A stretch of 64,000 bases of DNA from G965279335 sp965279285 (GCA_965279285.1 OZ257147.1:186001-250000), one strand, 5' to 3'. Shown: positions 1-8,705, counted from the stretch's first letter. Notes: generated by a model not told the origin, from the letters alone. Made by a program: numbers and translations.

Positions 1-925
1 TTTTTTTCTTTACTATCAGTCATCGATTTAATTCTCTTAACATCTTGTGCAAACTGTTTTGTCTTTGTTGGTAATTCTTTGAAATTATCTAATTGTGTTT
101 TTGCATAACCTGCAGGAGATTTTTTATTAGCAGTTGTTGCTGATGGTTTTTTCACAAGTAGAAATTCTTTTGCTAAATCTGCCGTAGAACAGCCACTATC
201 ATTTATTAATTTATTTAAAACGAATTGTTGAGCTCTAAGATTTAAGGTGGCATTTTTAGGATCAAGAAAAAATTTTGGGCTTACTTGTGGAAAATATTCC
301 ACTTCTTCTGGACTAAGTCCTTCAAAATTGCTTAAATTCCTACCTTTTAATATCGAAGAAGTAAGTGATGCTGCTGATTTTATTGAATTGTGCTTACTAA
401 ATGGAGAAGCGGCTGATATACCAATACTGATAATATTTGATAAAATATCTTTCTCTTCTTTTTGAGCTGCTACATGAGCTGCGTGTATAGCATAGCGAGC
501 TGTTAATTGTTCTTGCGTCCTTTCATCAAATTGCTTAAATTTATTTGGATCTCTTTGTGCTTCTAATTCTAATCGGAGAAAATGCTGATGCTGTGGATCA
601 TTGATATTAATAATAGGGATAGCTTTAGAAGCTCGTTGATGAGCCAAAGCATACACTTCAAGCCCCCGTAAAGGATTTAGCCCCCTTTGTACATCATGAA
701 GTAATTCATATCTTTTTTGATTATCGCCAGCAAATGCCTGTTGAAATTGAATATATTTTTCAACACATTGCTTATCCGCGGTGCTTAACTTAACTCTAAC
801 ATTATTTGCTTTTCCACCGCCGCTGCGCTATTAGCGTGAGAGCTAGAGATAGGCCTAAAATCACTTGATGTCCTCTCAACACATAACTCTTGGCCATTTA
901 AAATTGATGTTCTTGGATTTGTCAT
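1..925 (-). pseudogene. Frameshifted gene of unknown function, cut by the left window edge
   Basis: On the minus strand an ATG at 925-923 follows an AGGAT ribosome-binding site and opens MTNPRTSILNGQELCVERTS. This frame reaches a stop at 787-785. A second frame then stays open without a stop to base 1, giving more than 260 residues rich in Gln, Ala and Lys (for example KQCVEKYIQFQQAFAG). The two frames join if one base is added in the four-base T run at 810-813, giving VEKANNVRVK across the join, and the downstream frame has no start of its own. I therefore read it as one gene with a 1-base indel, which could be real or a sequencing error. I recognise no domain. The style resembles the other large non-housekeeping proteins here. 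The 3' end lies outside the window. Confidence 0.55.
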
Positions 926-1207
926 ATAGAATTTATCCTGTAATTATTTTTAAATTATTTTGCAATAATGCGCGTTTTTATTGAAAGATACTACTGTATT
1001 TATATACTATTTTTATCAATGAACGAAGCAGGGAAGGGCGGTTTATATCTTTGCTATGATGGTGCTCATCGCCATCTAGATTAGCTTTTCTTTAAAGCAC
1101 AATACGTTGTAAAATGTCAAAAAAAATGCGCTATATTATGATTTTAACTGTTTGATAATTATAATGTTAATTATGACTATTGTCGACAAGTGAGCATGGC
1201 ATTAAAA

Positions 1208-2224
1208 TTATTCACCACTGCCAGAGCTGCCACCATTGCCATCCCGATAAAATAAGTACATATCTTTTTTAACCGGCTTAAGAGCCTCAACAAGCTTTTC
1301 TAAATATTGATGCAAAGCATTATCATCTAAAATTCTATTCGCCGATGAATTAAATACTTTATTTTTAGCCATCTTATTAATCACTTCAACAAATTCATTA
1401 TACGCAACACGTGCAGCCTCACTATCAGAATAAAACTGACCCGCTTTATTAAATGCATCTAGCAACTTTTCTGCTTGCTGACCGCAGGGTGTTTTATAAA
1501 ATTTATTTTTATCATTATCATGCTTTTTAGCTTGGCTAGTAATATATTGCTCCAAAATAATTTCTAACTTATCATACCAAGTGGGTTTGTTCTGGTTAGA
1601 AATTTCGATACAACGCATAAGCAATTGATCACGAATTTCATCTGCTGCAGACCCTACATAATCCTGAATGTACTTGAATATCGTTGTTTGTGAATTAGAA
1701 TCATAAATATTAGAAGATGAATGCTGAATTAGTGACTCTCGTGCTTGAGTCATTCGCTTACCATATTGCTCATGTATGGTTGATAAAACAAAAATTGGTT
1801 CTACATCAGTAAAAATACCGTCTGGGTAAGCTTGAAAAAATATTTGCAAATCTGATTTTATATTTTTATCTTGTACTACAAAAATATGCTTGCTGAAATA
1901 CGTATGAGGATTAATTTTCATACCCAACGCCGCTTCTTTAGAATCATTAACATAATCTTTAATCATATCAAAAGTAGGCGCTGCCAAAATAATGACACTA
2001 GCAGAACTCGTGGGCAGAACTTCTTGTGGAGAAAAACTATATATTTGATTATGAACTGCACGAAAACAACAAGAAGAGTTAGGCATTACACCAATAAACA
2101 GCGACTTAAGATCAAAACACCTTATCAGTGGCCCATCTCTAAAACCATCAATTACAGCTATAGTATTACCGCCATCCATGCCATTACGTATCGTATCATT
2201 TTTTTTATCGTCATTAGATTTCAC
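1208..2224 (-). CDS. Hypothetical protein, about 338 aa
   Basis: A complete minus-strand ORF. I place the start at a GTG (2224-2222) because GAGGTG lies 4 bases upstream; another GTG four codons earlier (2236) has no good ribosome-binding site. The protein begins with a charged stretch (SNDDKKNDT), has a middle region with possible alpha/beta character (SVIILAAPTFDMIKDYV, HIFVVQDK), a helical C-terminal half, and a Gly/Ser-rich tail ending GGSSGSGE. There is no signal peptide or membrane segment. I recognise no family. Its neighbours are the frameshifted gene further left and a toxin-antitoxin island to the right, so it sits in accessory DNA. Confidence 0.65.
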   Translation of the reverse strand: MKSNDDKKNDTIRNGMDGGNTIAVIDGFRDGPLIRCFDLKSLFIGVMPNSSCCFRAVHNQIYSFSPQEVLPTSSASVIILAAPTFDMIKDYVNDSKEAALGMKINPHTYFSKHIFVVQDKNIKSDLQIFFQAYPDGIFTDVEPIFVLSTIHEQYGKRMTQARESLIQHSSSNIYDSNSQTTIFKYIQDYVGSAADEIRDQLLMRCIEISNQNKPTWYDKLEIILEQYITSQAKKHDNDKNKFYKTPCGQQAEKLLDAFNKAGQFYSDSEAARVAYNEFVEVINKMAKNKVFNSSANRILDDNALHQYLEKLVEALKPVKKDMYLFYRDGNGGSSGSGE

Positions 2225-2404
2225 AATACACCTCACTTTTAAGCATTATTCTTTACAGTATACCCCAATTAAATAACCGTGTCAGGCATGGACTAATGCT
2301 AAATAAATAATTAATTTTAATATAATCAATTGCATAAATAGTGAAGCCCAACCTAAAGTAACTATCCAGACAAGCCGATGAGTAGTTACAATCTAAAAGC
2401 GTAT

Positions 2405-2432
2405 TTGACAAATTTATATTAAATGCTATCAT
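2405..2432 (+). promoter_or_regulatory. Promoter of the yefM-yoeB operon
   Basis: A consensus TTGACA -35 box (2405-2410) is followed after 16 bp by TATCAT (2427-2432), preceded by TG at -15/-14 as in extended -10 promoters. It lies about 45 bp upstream of the yefM start and directly beside the TGTACA operator. Confidence 0.7.
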
Positions 2433-2435
2433 TAA

Positions 2436-2459
2436 TGTACATGTACAACTAATTGTACT
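2436..2459. promoter_or_regulatory. YefM-type operator (repeated TGTACA palindromes)
   Basis: Two adjacent TGTACA hexamers (2436-2441 and 2442-2447) are followed by a degenerate TGTACT (2454-2459). TGTACA is the core recognised by YefM in the characterised E. coli yefM-yoeB operator, and its position just downstream of the -10 box suits autorepression by the antitoxin-toxin complex. Confidence 0.7.
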
Positions 2460-2478
2460 ATGTTAAGAGGAAAAACAG

Positions 2479-2739
2479 ATGGAAGCGATAAGCTATTCTT
2501 TAGCAAGAAAAAATCTAGTAAAAACGATGGAAAAAGTTTGCGATGACCATAGCCCAATTATTGTAACGAGAAAAAATGCTCGTGCAGTGGTCATTATGGC
2601 GCTCGATGACTTTAATGCGATTCAAGAAACTGGCTACTTATTACGTAACCCAATTAATGCCGAAAAACTTCGTGAAAGTATAAAACAAGCCGAAGATGGC
2701 AAACTTGTTCCTCTGCAACAAACACTGCTAAAGGAATAG
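2479..2739 (+). CDS. yefM: YefM/Phd-family antitoxin
   Basis: An 86-aa protein with the YefM layout: an N-terminal DNA-binding domain (AISYSLARKNLVKTMEKVCDD, PIIVTRKNARAVVIMALDDF) and a Leu- and charge-rich C-terminal toxin-binding tail (NAEKLRESIKQAEDGKL). It neutralises YoeB and should repress its own operon through the TGTACA sites upstream. AAGAGGA precedes the ATG. The toxin gene starts 4 bases after its stop, so the two are surely co-transcribed. Length and residues match the family and the pair looks intact. Confidence 0.92.
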   Translation: MEAISYSLARKNLVKTMEKVCDDHSPIIVTRKNARAVVIMALDDFNAIQETGYLLRNPINAEKLRESIKQAEDGKLVPLQQTLLKE

Positions 2740-2743
2740 CTTC

Positions 2744-3016
2744 ATGAAAATGAATGTTCTTTTAACAGCAAATGCTTGGGAAGATTATTTATATTGGCAG
2801 TTAACCGACAAAAAAATTATTAAAAGAATAAATGAGCTAATCAAAGATATAAGAACATCACCATTTGAGGGAAAAGGAAAGCCAGAACCTCTGAAATTTG
2901 AGCTTACTGGCAAATGGTCAAGAAGAATTAATGATGAACATAGATTAGTTTATGAAATCACAGGATCTGAACAAAAAACTTTAATCATATATGCATGTAG
3001 ATATCATTATAAATAA
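2744..3016 (+). CDS. yoeB: YoeB-family mRNA interferase toxin
   Basis: A 90-aa RelE-superfamily toxin of the YoeB type, which cleaves mRNA on translating ribosomes. Family hallmarks are visible: AWEDYLYWQLTDKK near the N-terminus, the central GKGKPEPLKFELTGKWSRRI block, then NDEHRLVYEI and the C-terminal CRYHYK ending. The conserved catalytic positions of YoeB (Glu in the middle block, Arg, and the C-terminal His and Tyr) all have counterparts. It is the second gene of the operon, 4 bp after yefM. No truncation is seen, so it is probably functional. Confidence 0.92.
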   Translation: MKMNVLLTANAWEDYLYWQLTDKKIIKRINELIKDIRTSPFEGKGKPEPLKFELTGKWSRRINDEHRLVYEITGSEQKTLIIYACRYHYK

Positions 3017-3214
3017 GTGATTCTAAATGTTCATGCAGTAGAAGTATTTGGCTTTGTTTTAACTAAACCAGTTAAAATATAGTTGAAATATTTATGAATC
3101 ATACTGTATTTTTAGAAAAATTTTGTGTGTATTTTCGTGAAGCAGAAAAAAATTTAATTACGCAAGCCAACCGATATTTCATAATTTGATATATTTCAAA
3201 AAAAGATATAAACT

Positions 3215-3409
3215 ATGAGCATACTGTCGACAATTAACTCGACCAAGGCTGCAGATAAACAAGCCTAGAAGCTTAACAAAAATATATTATTTATTTTGCT
3301 CTTACAAAAAGGGAAACCAACCTATGTTTGTTGTTGGGAAGTGGTAGATAAAAAACGAAAAATTATCGAGGTATATTATGTCGGAACACACGAAAAAGCA
3401 CCTTATTAG
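3215..3409 (+). pseudogene. Decayed RelE/HigB-like toxin overlapping its antitoxin
   Basis: In one frame from an ATG at 3215 the sequence reads MSILSTINSTKAADKQA, meets an in-frame TAG at 3266-3268, then continues to a stop at 3407-3409 with GKPTYVCCWEVVDKK and IEVYYVGTHEKAPY. The C-terminal part resembles the end of small RelE/ParE-superfamily toxins encoded just before XRE antitoxins, and it overlaps the downstream antitoxin start by 32 bases, as coupled pairs often do. The internal stop and a short, altered middle indicate a dead toxin gene. The family assignment is by resemblance only. The 200 bases before it hold no convincing gene. Confidence 0.55.
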
Positions 3410-3767
3410 TGCTCATGCTCATGGATCGACATTACATGTTACACATCAAAATAAGACTTATGCAATCCCCAAAAAAATTGCTGAGCAATATGTAGTGGAA
3501 GCTAAGAAATCTAAAAAATTGAAAAGGCAACCAAAATCTATTCAATCATTAATTAAGAAACTTGACGATAAATTTACAAAAGCAGGCGTTTTATTAAAAG
3601 GTTTAAGATTACGAGAAGGCTTGTCACAAGTTGAATTTGCTAAAAGAATTAATTTAACTCAAGCAAACTTATCTAATATGGAAAATGGCCGTAGATCTAT
3701 AGGGAAAATTATTGCAAAGCGAATTGAAAAGTTTTTTGGGACTAATTATAGATATTTTCTCGAATAG
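3378..3767 (+). CDS. XRE-family antitoxin/transcriptional regulator
   Basis: A 129-aa protein with a basic N-terminal half (KKIAEQYVVEAKKSKKLKRQ) and a C-terminal helix-turn-helix of the Cro/CI (XRE) type: LRLREGLSQVEFAKRINLTQ, then ANLSNMENGRRSIGKIIAKRI. It follows and overlaps a broken RelE-like toxin reading frame, so it was presumably the antitoxin of a toxin-second-to-none arrangement in which the toxin comes first. It is intact and is now probably an orphan antitoxin or regulator. There is no clear promoter of its own; the overlap implies transcription through the toxin remnant. Confidence 0.82.
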   Translation: MSEHTKKHLISAHAHGSTLHVTHQNKTYAIPKKIAEQYVVEAKKSKKLKRQPKSIQSLIKKLDDKFTKAGVLLKGLRLREGLSQVEFAKRINLTQANLSNMENGRRSIGKIIAKRIEKFFGTNYRYFLE

Positions 3768-3875
3768 GGTAAGGACATAAATAAGATGGCCACACCTTGT
3801 GTGTCTTCCTTTTTAGCTCATTCTGTAACTCATTGATTTATATAGACTTAAAATTGATGCTTTATAACAAGCTAG

Positions 3876-3919
3876 GTGGGAACATCCCACTTGTACAAAT
3901 TTCCCACTTCATTTATAAT
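3876..3919 (+). promoter_or_regulatory. Promoter and operator of the AbrB-like/ParE-like pair
   Basis: A perfect inverted repeat, GTGGGA-ACA-TCCCAC (3876-3890), touches a -35-like TTGTAC (3891-3896), which is followed after 17 bp by TATAAT (3914-3919). A third half-site, TCCCAC (3902-3907), lies between the boxes. The arrangement suits repression by the antitoxin encoded 25 bp downstream. Confidence 0.65.
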
Positions 3920-3943
3920 TAATTATAGATAACGGAGAAAACT

Positions 3944-4216
3944 ATGCTAATACCTAAAAAATGTGATTCAAAGGGCCGATTGTCTTTAGGATCTACTTTT
4001 GCGAATGTTACATTCCTAATAGATGAAAAAGAACCTGGTCAAATCATTATTAAAAAGGCGATTGTGATACCAGAAGGCGAATTATGGCTGCATAAAAATC
4101 AGGCTGCATTGAGTTCTTTAAAACGAGGGCTGGAACAAGCAAAGCAAAATAATTTTGCCATAGATCCTTTAAAAAAACAAAAACCCATGTCTTGGTTAGA
4201 TGAAATTGAGGAATAG
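3944..4216 (+). CDS. Probable antitoxin with AbrB/SpoVT-like N-terminus
   Basis: A 90-aa protein. The first 45 residues (KKCDSKGRLSLGSTFANVTF, then EPGQIIIKKAIVIPEGELWL) resemble the swapped-hairpin AbrB/SpoVT DNA-binding fold, in which a K/G-R-L/I-x-L/I-P/G strand is typical. The C-terminal half is helical and acidic (ALSSLKRGLEQAKQNNF, then PMSWLDEIEE), as expected for toxin binding. Its stop codon is followed at once by the ATG of the next gene, so the pair is translationally coupled. GGAGA lies upstream of the ATG. A partner role is inferred from the pairing. Confidence 0.75.
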   Translation: MLIPKKCDSKGRLSLGSTFANVTFLIDEKEPGQIIIKKAIVIPEGELWLHKNQAALSSLKRGLEQAKQNNFAIDPLKKQKPMSWLDEIEE

Positions 4217-4564
4217 ATGTTTGAATTAAAATGGACTGCCGAAGCATCAGAGGTGTATGTTGATCTTGAACAACGAGCTAAAGCTTCCTTCTCAAACCGT
4301 AAACAACGTAACCAAAAAAAATCTTCAAAAATAGAAGGTCTTTTCACGCAAGTTTATAAAACAATTAATTTATTAAAATCAAATCCTCGCCATCCTGGGT
4401 TGAATACACACGAATATGATTCACTTGAACATCCATATAATCCTAAAGAGAAAATATTTGAAGCTTATGCCCAAAATAATACACCTGGAGCTTATCGAGT
4501 TTTTTGGTGTTATGGACCAAAACAGAAAATAATAACAATCATCGCCATTACGCCACATCCTTAA
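4217..4564 (+). CDS. Probable ParE/RelE-superfamily toxin
   Basis: A 115-aa protein that starts on the base after the antitoxin stop. It begins FELKWTAEASEVYVDLEQRA, typical of ParE/RelE-like toxins, and ends with the usual strands: EKIFEAYAQNN, GAYRVFWCYGP, then KIITIIAITPHP. The central NPRHPGLNTHEYDSL block resembles the N-x-x-H-P-G-L stretch of this superfamily. It lies downstream of an AbrB-like antitoxin with a palindromic operator. The exact subfamily and target (ribosome-bound mRNA or gyrase) cannot be told from sequence. It appears intact. Confidence 0.75.
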   Translation: MFELKWTAEASEVYVDLEQRAKASFSNRKQRNQKKSSKIEGLFTQVYKTINLLKSNPRHPGLNTHEYDSLEHPYNPKEKIFEAYAQNNTPGAYRVFWCYGPKQKIITIIAITPHP

Positions 4565-4669
4565 TTGGGGTTCTAAAAGGAGAGGTATTGTTTCTTAACG
4601 ACTTGTATGTCTAAATTCTAAGTATACGTGCCTCAATGCCCGTGTTTTTGCAGGCAGTGACTGGCTTGA

Positions 4670-4697
4670 ATGGCCGGTAATCTTTATTACCGGCCAT
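4670..4697. repeat. 12-bp perfect hairpin in the 4565-4971 intergenic region
   Basis: The arms ATGGCCGGTAAT (4670-4681) and ATTACCGGCCAT (4686-4697) flank a CTTT loop. The hairpin lies between a plus-strand toxin gene and the 3' end of a minus-strand gene. There is no T tract on either strand, so it is not a classical intrinsic terminator, though it may separate the convergent units. The rest of 4565-4971 shows no gene. Confidence 0.6.
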
Positions 4698-4971
4698 AAA
4701 AGTAAATATTCTTGGAAGATTCATGCGGAAATGCAACACTGCATTTTTAAGATTCTGATTAATATTATTTTATAATACCCAATTTTAGTTACTTACAGGA
4801 TTCTGTTGATTATTTCTCTAACTATTCAGAATCTAAATAAGTTTTTCGGCATAATAGCTTATGCCGATAATATTCTTATTGATATACAATCCGAATTCAG
4901 TATGAATTGTAATGCTGATATGTTACGGATCTTTAACTCACATTAAGCGACCTCAAGTATAAATTCGTTTT

Positions 4972-7548
4972 TTACATGATACTGCAACTTCTATTATTTG
5001 ATTTTTCTAATCTTTTCATTCTCTCTTCAAGCTCATCAACCTTTGCTTTATCTTCTTCTCGTTTAGCTACTGTTGTTTGTATCTCACCGACAACCCCACG
5101 TCTAAAAACTGATATTGATCGCCTAGTCACTACTTCGCTTCCAGATCTTTCCGGCACAGCAGAAGGTAAAGCGAACATTAGTTCGCTTTCATCACCCGTT
5201 GTAAGCCCTGAAATAATTTTTTTCATCTCCTCTACTTCTTTTTTCAATCTCGCCACTTCAGTACTCAATTCTTGATGTTTTGTATCACTCACAACAGGTG
5301 GAGCAACTAATTTCGGTGCTACAGTTGGAAGTGCTAATGCAACAACCGTCGTACTACTAGCCTTAAGATCTCTTGGCTGTTTATCATCTGTAGGAGATGC
5401 GGAACCAGATGGTGCGATAGCTCCGACTGCAGGCCTTGCTTTCTTTAACATGTTTTGCACTTTATGTAAATTTAAAACAAAATTAATTATCGCCTGATAT
5501 GCTGCCTCTGAAGTTGGAAAACTTTTAAATTCATCCCTGGTGCCGCTGATAACTTCATCGCAAATAACTTCACTCACAATATAAGCAAGTTTTATAGGAC
5601 GATTTTCCCGGTAAATAAATTCTTCGCTAAATACTTGTTTAAAATTATCAACGCTAAACATTCTAAAATTAGCAGGTAAACATATAATTCTTTCACTTTC
5701 AGAAAAAATAATTGCACTAGCAATTTTTTCGGAAAATTCATAAGCTTTTTGTGGATCAGGAAAAAATCGATAAAATTTGATACTGTTTTTTAACAATTTT
5801 CTTTTCAAGACAAAATTTGAAACACCATCCACAGCGCCTGTTATCCAGCTCACTAATGGAATGCTTTGTGTTACCTTTGCAACCGCATTAGTAGCATCCA
5901 TTCCAACAGTAGTTTGGTCTAGTCCAATTTTTCCAGAACAAACCCCACCCAAAGCAGACCATGCGTGAAAGATATAAGTAAACATTCCCTGATAAAACTC
6001 AAGAACACTGGTTTTTTCTAAGTAATGTTGTAATTTATCTCCTTGCACTTTTTTCTCAAAAATAGTATGCAAGAATTTTTGATAAGTGTCTCGAAAATCC
6101 TCAACTGAAGCTACTTTCCCTGAAAGCAATCTAACTTCAGTGGCAAGTGGCATTGCCACTTCAATTGCTGAATTAAAAAGATTAACAACAAAAGACCTTG
6201 ATGCAGGTCGTGTTACAACCTCACTAACTTTTTCTTTTGGGTTCACAGGCACATGCTTATTATCTGTATTAGAGGAAAACATTATTTGAGCGTTAGGTGC
6301 AGCCATATCAGCAAGCCTAGTTGCTGCTTTAGCGGTTGTTAGATTTATCTTATAATTTGCTTTATCATCCGAGTCACTACATTCGTCGCTAGACGACGAA
6401 TCGATTTGTTTACTTTTTGTAGCATCATGTCCTACACTTGATTTTTCTTCTGCTTTTTTCCCTGATTTAGCAACCAATTTACTTGACTCTTGTTCTGCTT
6501 TTTTAGATAGCACTGTCGTCAATACAGCAGCAAGATCGGGAGATATCAATTTTCTTATTTCAAGTGAATTTATATAATCAATAATAAACTTATCTTCATT
6601 TTTAAATACTTTTCCTTTTTTTATGCATTTTTTATGATGGGCGTTAATTTTCTCAACTAAGTTCAAGGTAATATTGAGTATAGTTTTTAATATTAATACT
6701 GCTTGATTTATATCTTTTTGAGTTGCATCTTTATTAATAAGTACCGCTTTTTGTCTATCGTACTCCATTATTAAAATTTGAATATTAGATTTATCTAATG
6801 CATAAGGATTAGGCATAGAAATGACAGATCTAAATAATCCATCAATACCTTCACCTACTATCTTAAGCATTTCATCGGCTGCTTCTTCTTTTATTCCCAC
6901 ATCACCGCGTCTACCTCTTTTAGGGGTATAATCACTAACTAAAATTCTATGACAAAGATCAAATACACGGGTTCTAATTTTTATAAATGTAACCAAATCT
7001 TTAATTTTACCAATATCATGAATTGAGGAAGCAAGCATGCCAGCAAGTATAGATTGCCCTACCATCAAACCTTCTATTAACCATTTTCGATCGCTATACT
7101 GATTGGGTACTTTTCTCGATAATTTTTCATCATCAGAATCATCAGATACTCTTTTTTCGTCAGTAATCACTGCAAGTTGATACATAGCATCTCGATGACC
7201 ATTTTCAGCAATTTGGACCAACCATACAAGCGCCAACAAATAGTCGCCCATTCCCATCATAGAAGAATGATCTATCCGATTATAAAAGCATACACCAACC
7301 CGGTATATAGCTTCATCTGCTTGACAATTTGTTTGTTGTTTTACTTCATTAATTAGATCTTTCATTTCTAAAGGAAATAATAATTTTTTAGCATGCTGTT
7401 TTTTTGAAAAATATTTCTCTACTATTTTTCCTATAATTTGATCATCGCCATTATCATCTACTTCGGAATCATCTGTTTCTGCGTTTACCAGTTCTTCATG
7501 TTTTTTTGCATCATTTGGAGGTACTATTTCTTTATTTAGTCGTTGCAT
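4972..7548 (-). CDS. Large CaaX-box (CSIM) protein, putative host-directed effector
   Basis: An 858-aa protein with AAAGGTGAG upstream of its ATG. The N-terminal third is charged and helical; residues around 75-110 (ADEAIYRVGVCFYNRI, GDYLLALVWLVQIAENGHRD, MYQLAVI) look Sel1/TPR-like, though only as a short stretch. A low-complexity Ser/Asp linker (SSSSDECSDSDDK) precedes a middle region with hydrophobic segments, followed by a Pro/Ala linker and two coiled-coil segments (EVARLKKEVEEMKKIISGL, and KAKVDELEERMKRLEK). The protein ends CSIM-stop, a consensus CaaX prenylation box identical in its last four residues to that of prelamin A. CaaX boxes are a known device of Legionella effectors that host enzymes lipidate. 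No signal peptide is seen. The function is unknown and the effector role is inferred. Confidence 0.75.
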   Translation of the reverse strand: MQRLNKEIVPPNDAKKHEELVNAETDDSEVDDNGDDQIIGKIVEKYFSKKQHAKKLLFPLEMKDLINEVKQQTNCQADEAIYRVGVCFYNRIDHSSMMGMGDYLLALVWLVQIAENGHRDAMYQLAVITDEKRVSDDSDDEKLSRKVPNQYSDRKWLIEGLMVGQSILAGMLASSIHDIGKIKDLVTFIKIRTRVFDLCHRILVSDYTPKRGRRGDVGIKEEAADEMLKIVGEGIDGLFRSVISMPNPYALDKSNIQILIMEYDRQKAVLINKDATQKDINQAVLILKTILNITLNLVEKINAHHKKCIKKGKVFKNEDKFIIDYINSLEIRKLISPDLAAVLTTVLSKKAEQESSKLVAKSGKKAEEKSSVGHDATKSKQIDSSSSDECSDSDDKANYKINLTTAKAATRLADMAAPNAQIMFSSNTDNKHVPVNPKEKVSEVVTRPASRSFVVNLFNSAIEVAMPLATEVRLLSGKVASVEDFRDTYQKFLHTIFEKKVQGDKLQHYLEKTSVLEFYQGMFTYIFHAWSALGGVCSGKIGLDQTTVGMDATNAVAKVTQSIPLVSWITGAVDGVSNFVLKRKLLKNSIKFYRFFPDPQKAYEFSEKIASAIIFSESERIICLPANFRMFSVDNFKQVFSEEFIYRENRPIKLAYIVSEVICDEVISGTRDEFKSFPTSEAAYQAIINFVLNLHKVQNMLKKARPAVGAIAPSGSASPTDDKQPRDLKASSTTVVALALPTVAPKLVAPPVVSDTKHQELSTEVARLKKEVEEMKKIISGLTTGDESELMFALPSAVPERSGSEVVTRRSISVFRRGVVGEIQTTVAKREEDKAKVDELEERMKRLEKSNNRSCSIM

Positions 7549-7942
7549 ATTCTCACCTTTGTATTTATTCCAGATATAGATTTATAAATAAATAGATTTA
7601 TAAATAATTAGATTTAAAATTTTATTTTATTCCTTTGAAATTTTCATCCTGCAGAATCAAGGATAAGTGCCCCAAATGCTCTGGATGGTATCCTTCCCGA
7701 AATCTTTCTTACTGTTGATTCGATCTATTTCATTTTCTCTCGCTGGATTATTTGTTGTAAACTTTTTTTTGGACTTCCTGTTATTGATATTTTTTAATAG
7801 CAATACTAAATATTACATCTTAACTAAAGTCGCAGGTATAGTCCAAGAATTTAGTCTCTTTGTAGCTTGCTGCTGAATTTGAAAATAAAAAAATCACTTA
7901 GCCTTAAGTAAAGCTTTAGACAAACATCTACACAGGTATTAG

Positions 7943-7982
7943 CCTGGTAAGTCCCGCCCCCCTTCGGGTACAACTTACCAGG
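7943..7982. repeat. Nested inverted repeat in the 7549-8309 intergenic region
   Basis: The outer arms CCTGGTAAGT (7943-7952) and ACTTACCAGG (7973-7982) enclose an inner CCCG/CGGG stem. It resembles a small folded element and no T tract follows. The surrounding 760 bases have no convincing gene. A 46-codon ORF at 7989-8129 starts shortly after the hairpin behind AGGTG but is too short to support. Confidence 0.5.
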
Positions 7983-8309
7983 TGTTCTATGGAAGAACTG
8001 ATAGAAATTGTGAGTTCAGCTGATCTAGACACTAATATCCAAATGCTTAATCTACAAACTTCACAGCCCGCAAGGATCCTTGCATTGCTGCAGGTATTTA
8101 CATTTCACATTGATCTAAATAACTGGTAATTGCTCTTACAGGCTATTTGAAATGCTTTAAAAACTGCACATCCAACTTATTTAATTGATTAATCATACAG
8201 CTAGGAATAACACATCATGTAAACTAATAAACTTAAATTATCTACGGGATTCTTCACACAAAATATTTTTTTATTTGCAAATGTACCGAAAAAGTAGTAC
8301 AATTAATAT

Positions 8310-8705
8310 ATGAAAGAAAAACAATCAAAAGAATATATAGCCTTTGAAGGAAGTAAATTTACCATTGAATGGTATTTTAATGACAAATGAAAAAGTCCAG
8401 TTTTAGAATACTTTGAAGCACTAGATGAAGCTGACCAAATAAAATTATTAAGGCTGTTTCAACTAATTGGCAATATAGGCGAGATTAAAAATAAAACTAA
8501 ATTTAGATATGAAGAAGATAAAATTTATGCTTTTAAACCCAAACCACATAGATTTTTGTGTTTTTTCTTTTCGGGGAAAAAGATTATAGTAACTAATGCC
8601 TTTTTAAAAAAAATGGATAAGCTACCCGTCAACGAGAAAAAAAGAGCAATACTTATTAAAGATGATTTTGAGAAGAGAACTAAGCGGGGTAAATACTATG
8701 AGTAA
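8310..8705 (+). pseudogene. HigB/Gp49-like toxin gene with an internal TGA
   Basis: An ATG at 8310 opens a frame that runs to 8705 apart from one TGA at 8388-8390. It reads FEGSKFTIEWYFNDK-stop-KSPVLEYFEALDE, then IGNIGEIKNKTKFRYEE, KIYAFKPKPHRFLCFFF and FLKKMDKLPVNEKKRAI. This is the pattern of phage Gp49/HigB-type RelE-superfamily toxins (the end with F-L-K-K, P and E-x-x-x-A is typical). The TGA could be a Trp TGG mutated once. The final 8 bases overlap the antitoxin start, as in intact higBA-type pairs. One point mutation would explain the inactivation. Confidence 0.65.

Noticed and set aside
4670..4697. Intrinsic terminator after the ParE-like toxin gene
   Set aside because: The stem is perfect but neither strand has a T run after it, so I list it only as a hairpin.
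7667..7876. A 69-codon hydrophobic plus-strand ORF
   Set aside because: It has no properly spaced ribosome-binding site, no family resemblance and low-complexity composition in an AT-rich gap.
7989..8129. A 46-codon ORF (MEELIEIVSSADLDTNIQML...) following the 7943-7982 hairpin
   Set aside because: It is too short and unmatched to any family I know; AGGTG upstream could be chance because it is part of the hairpin arm.
8388..8390. Possible selenocysteine or stop readthrough at TGA in the HigB-like frame
   Set aside because: No SECIS-like hairpin directly follows, and toxins of this family carry no Sec; a point mutation is simpler.
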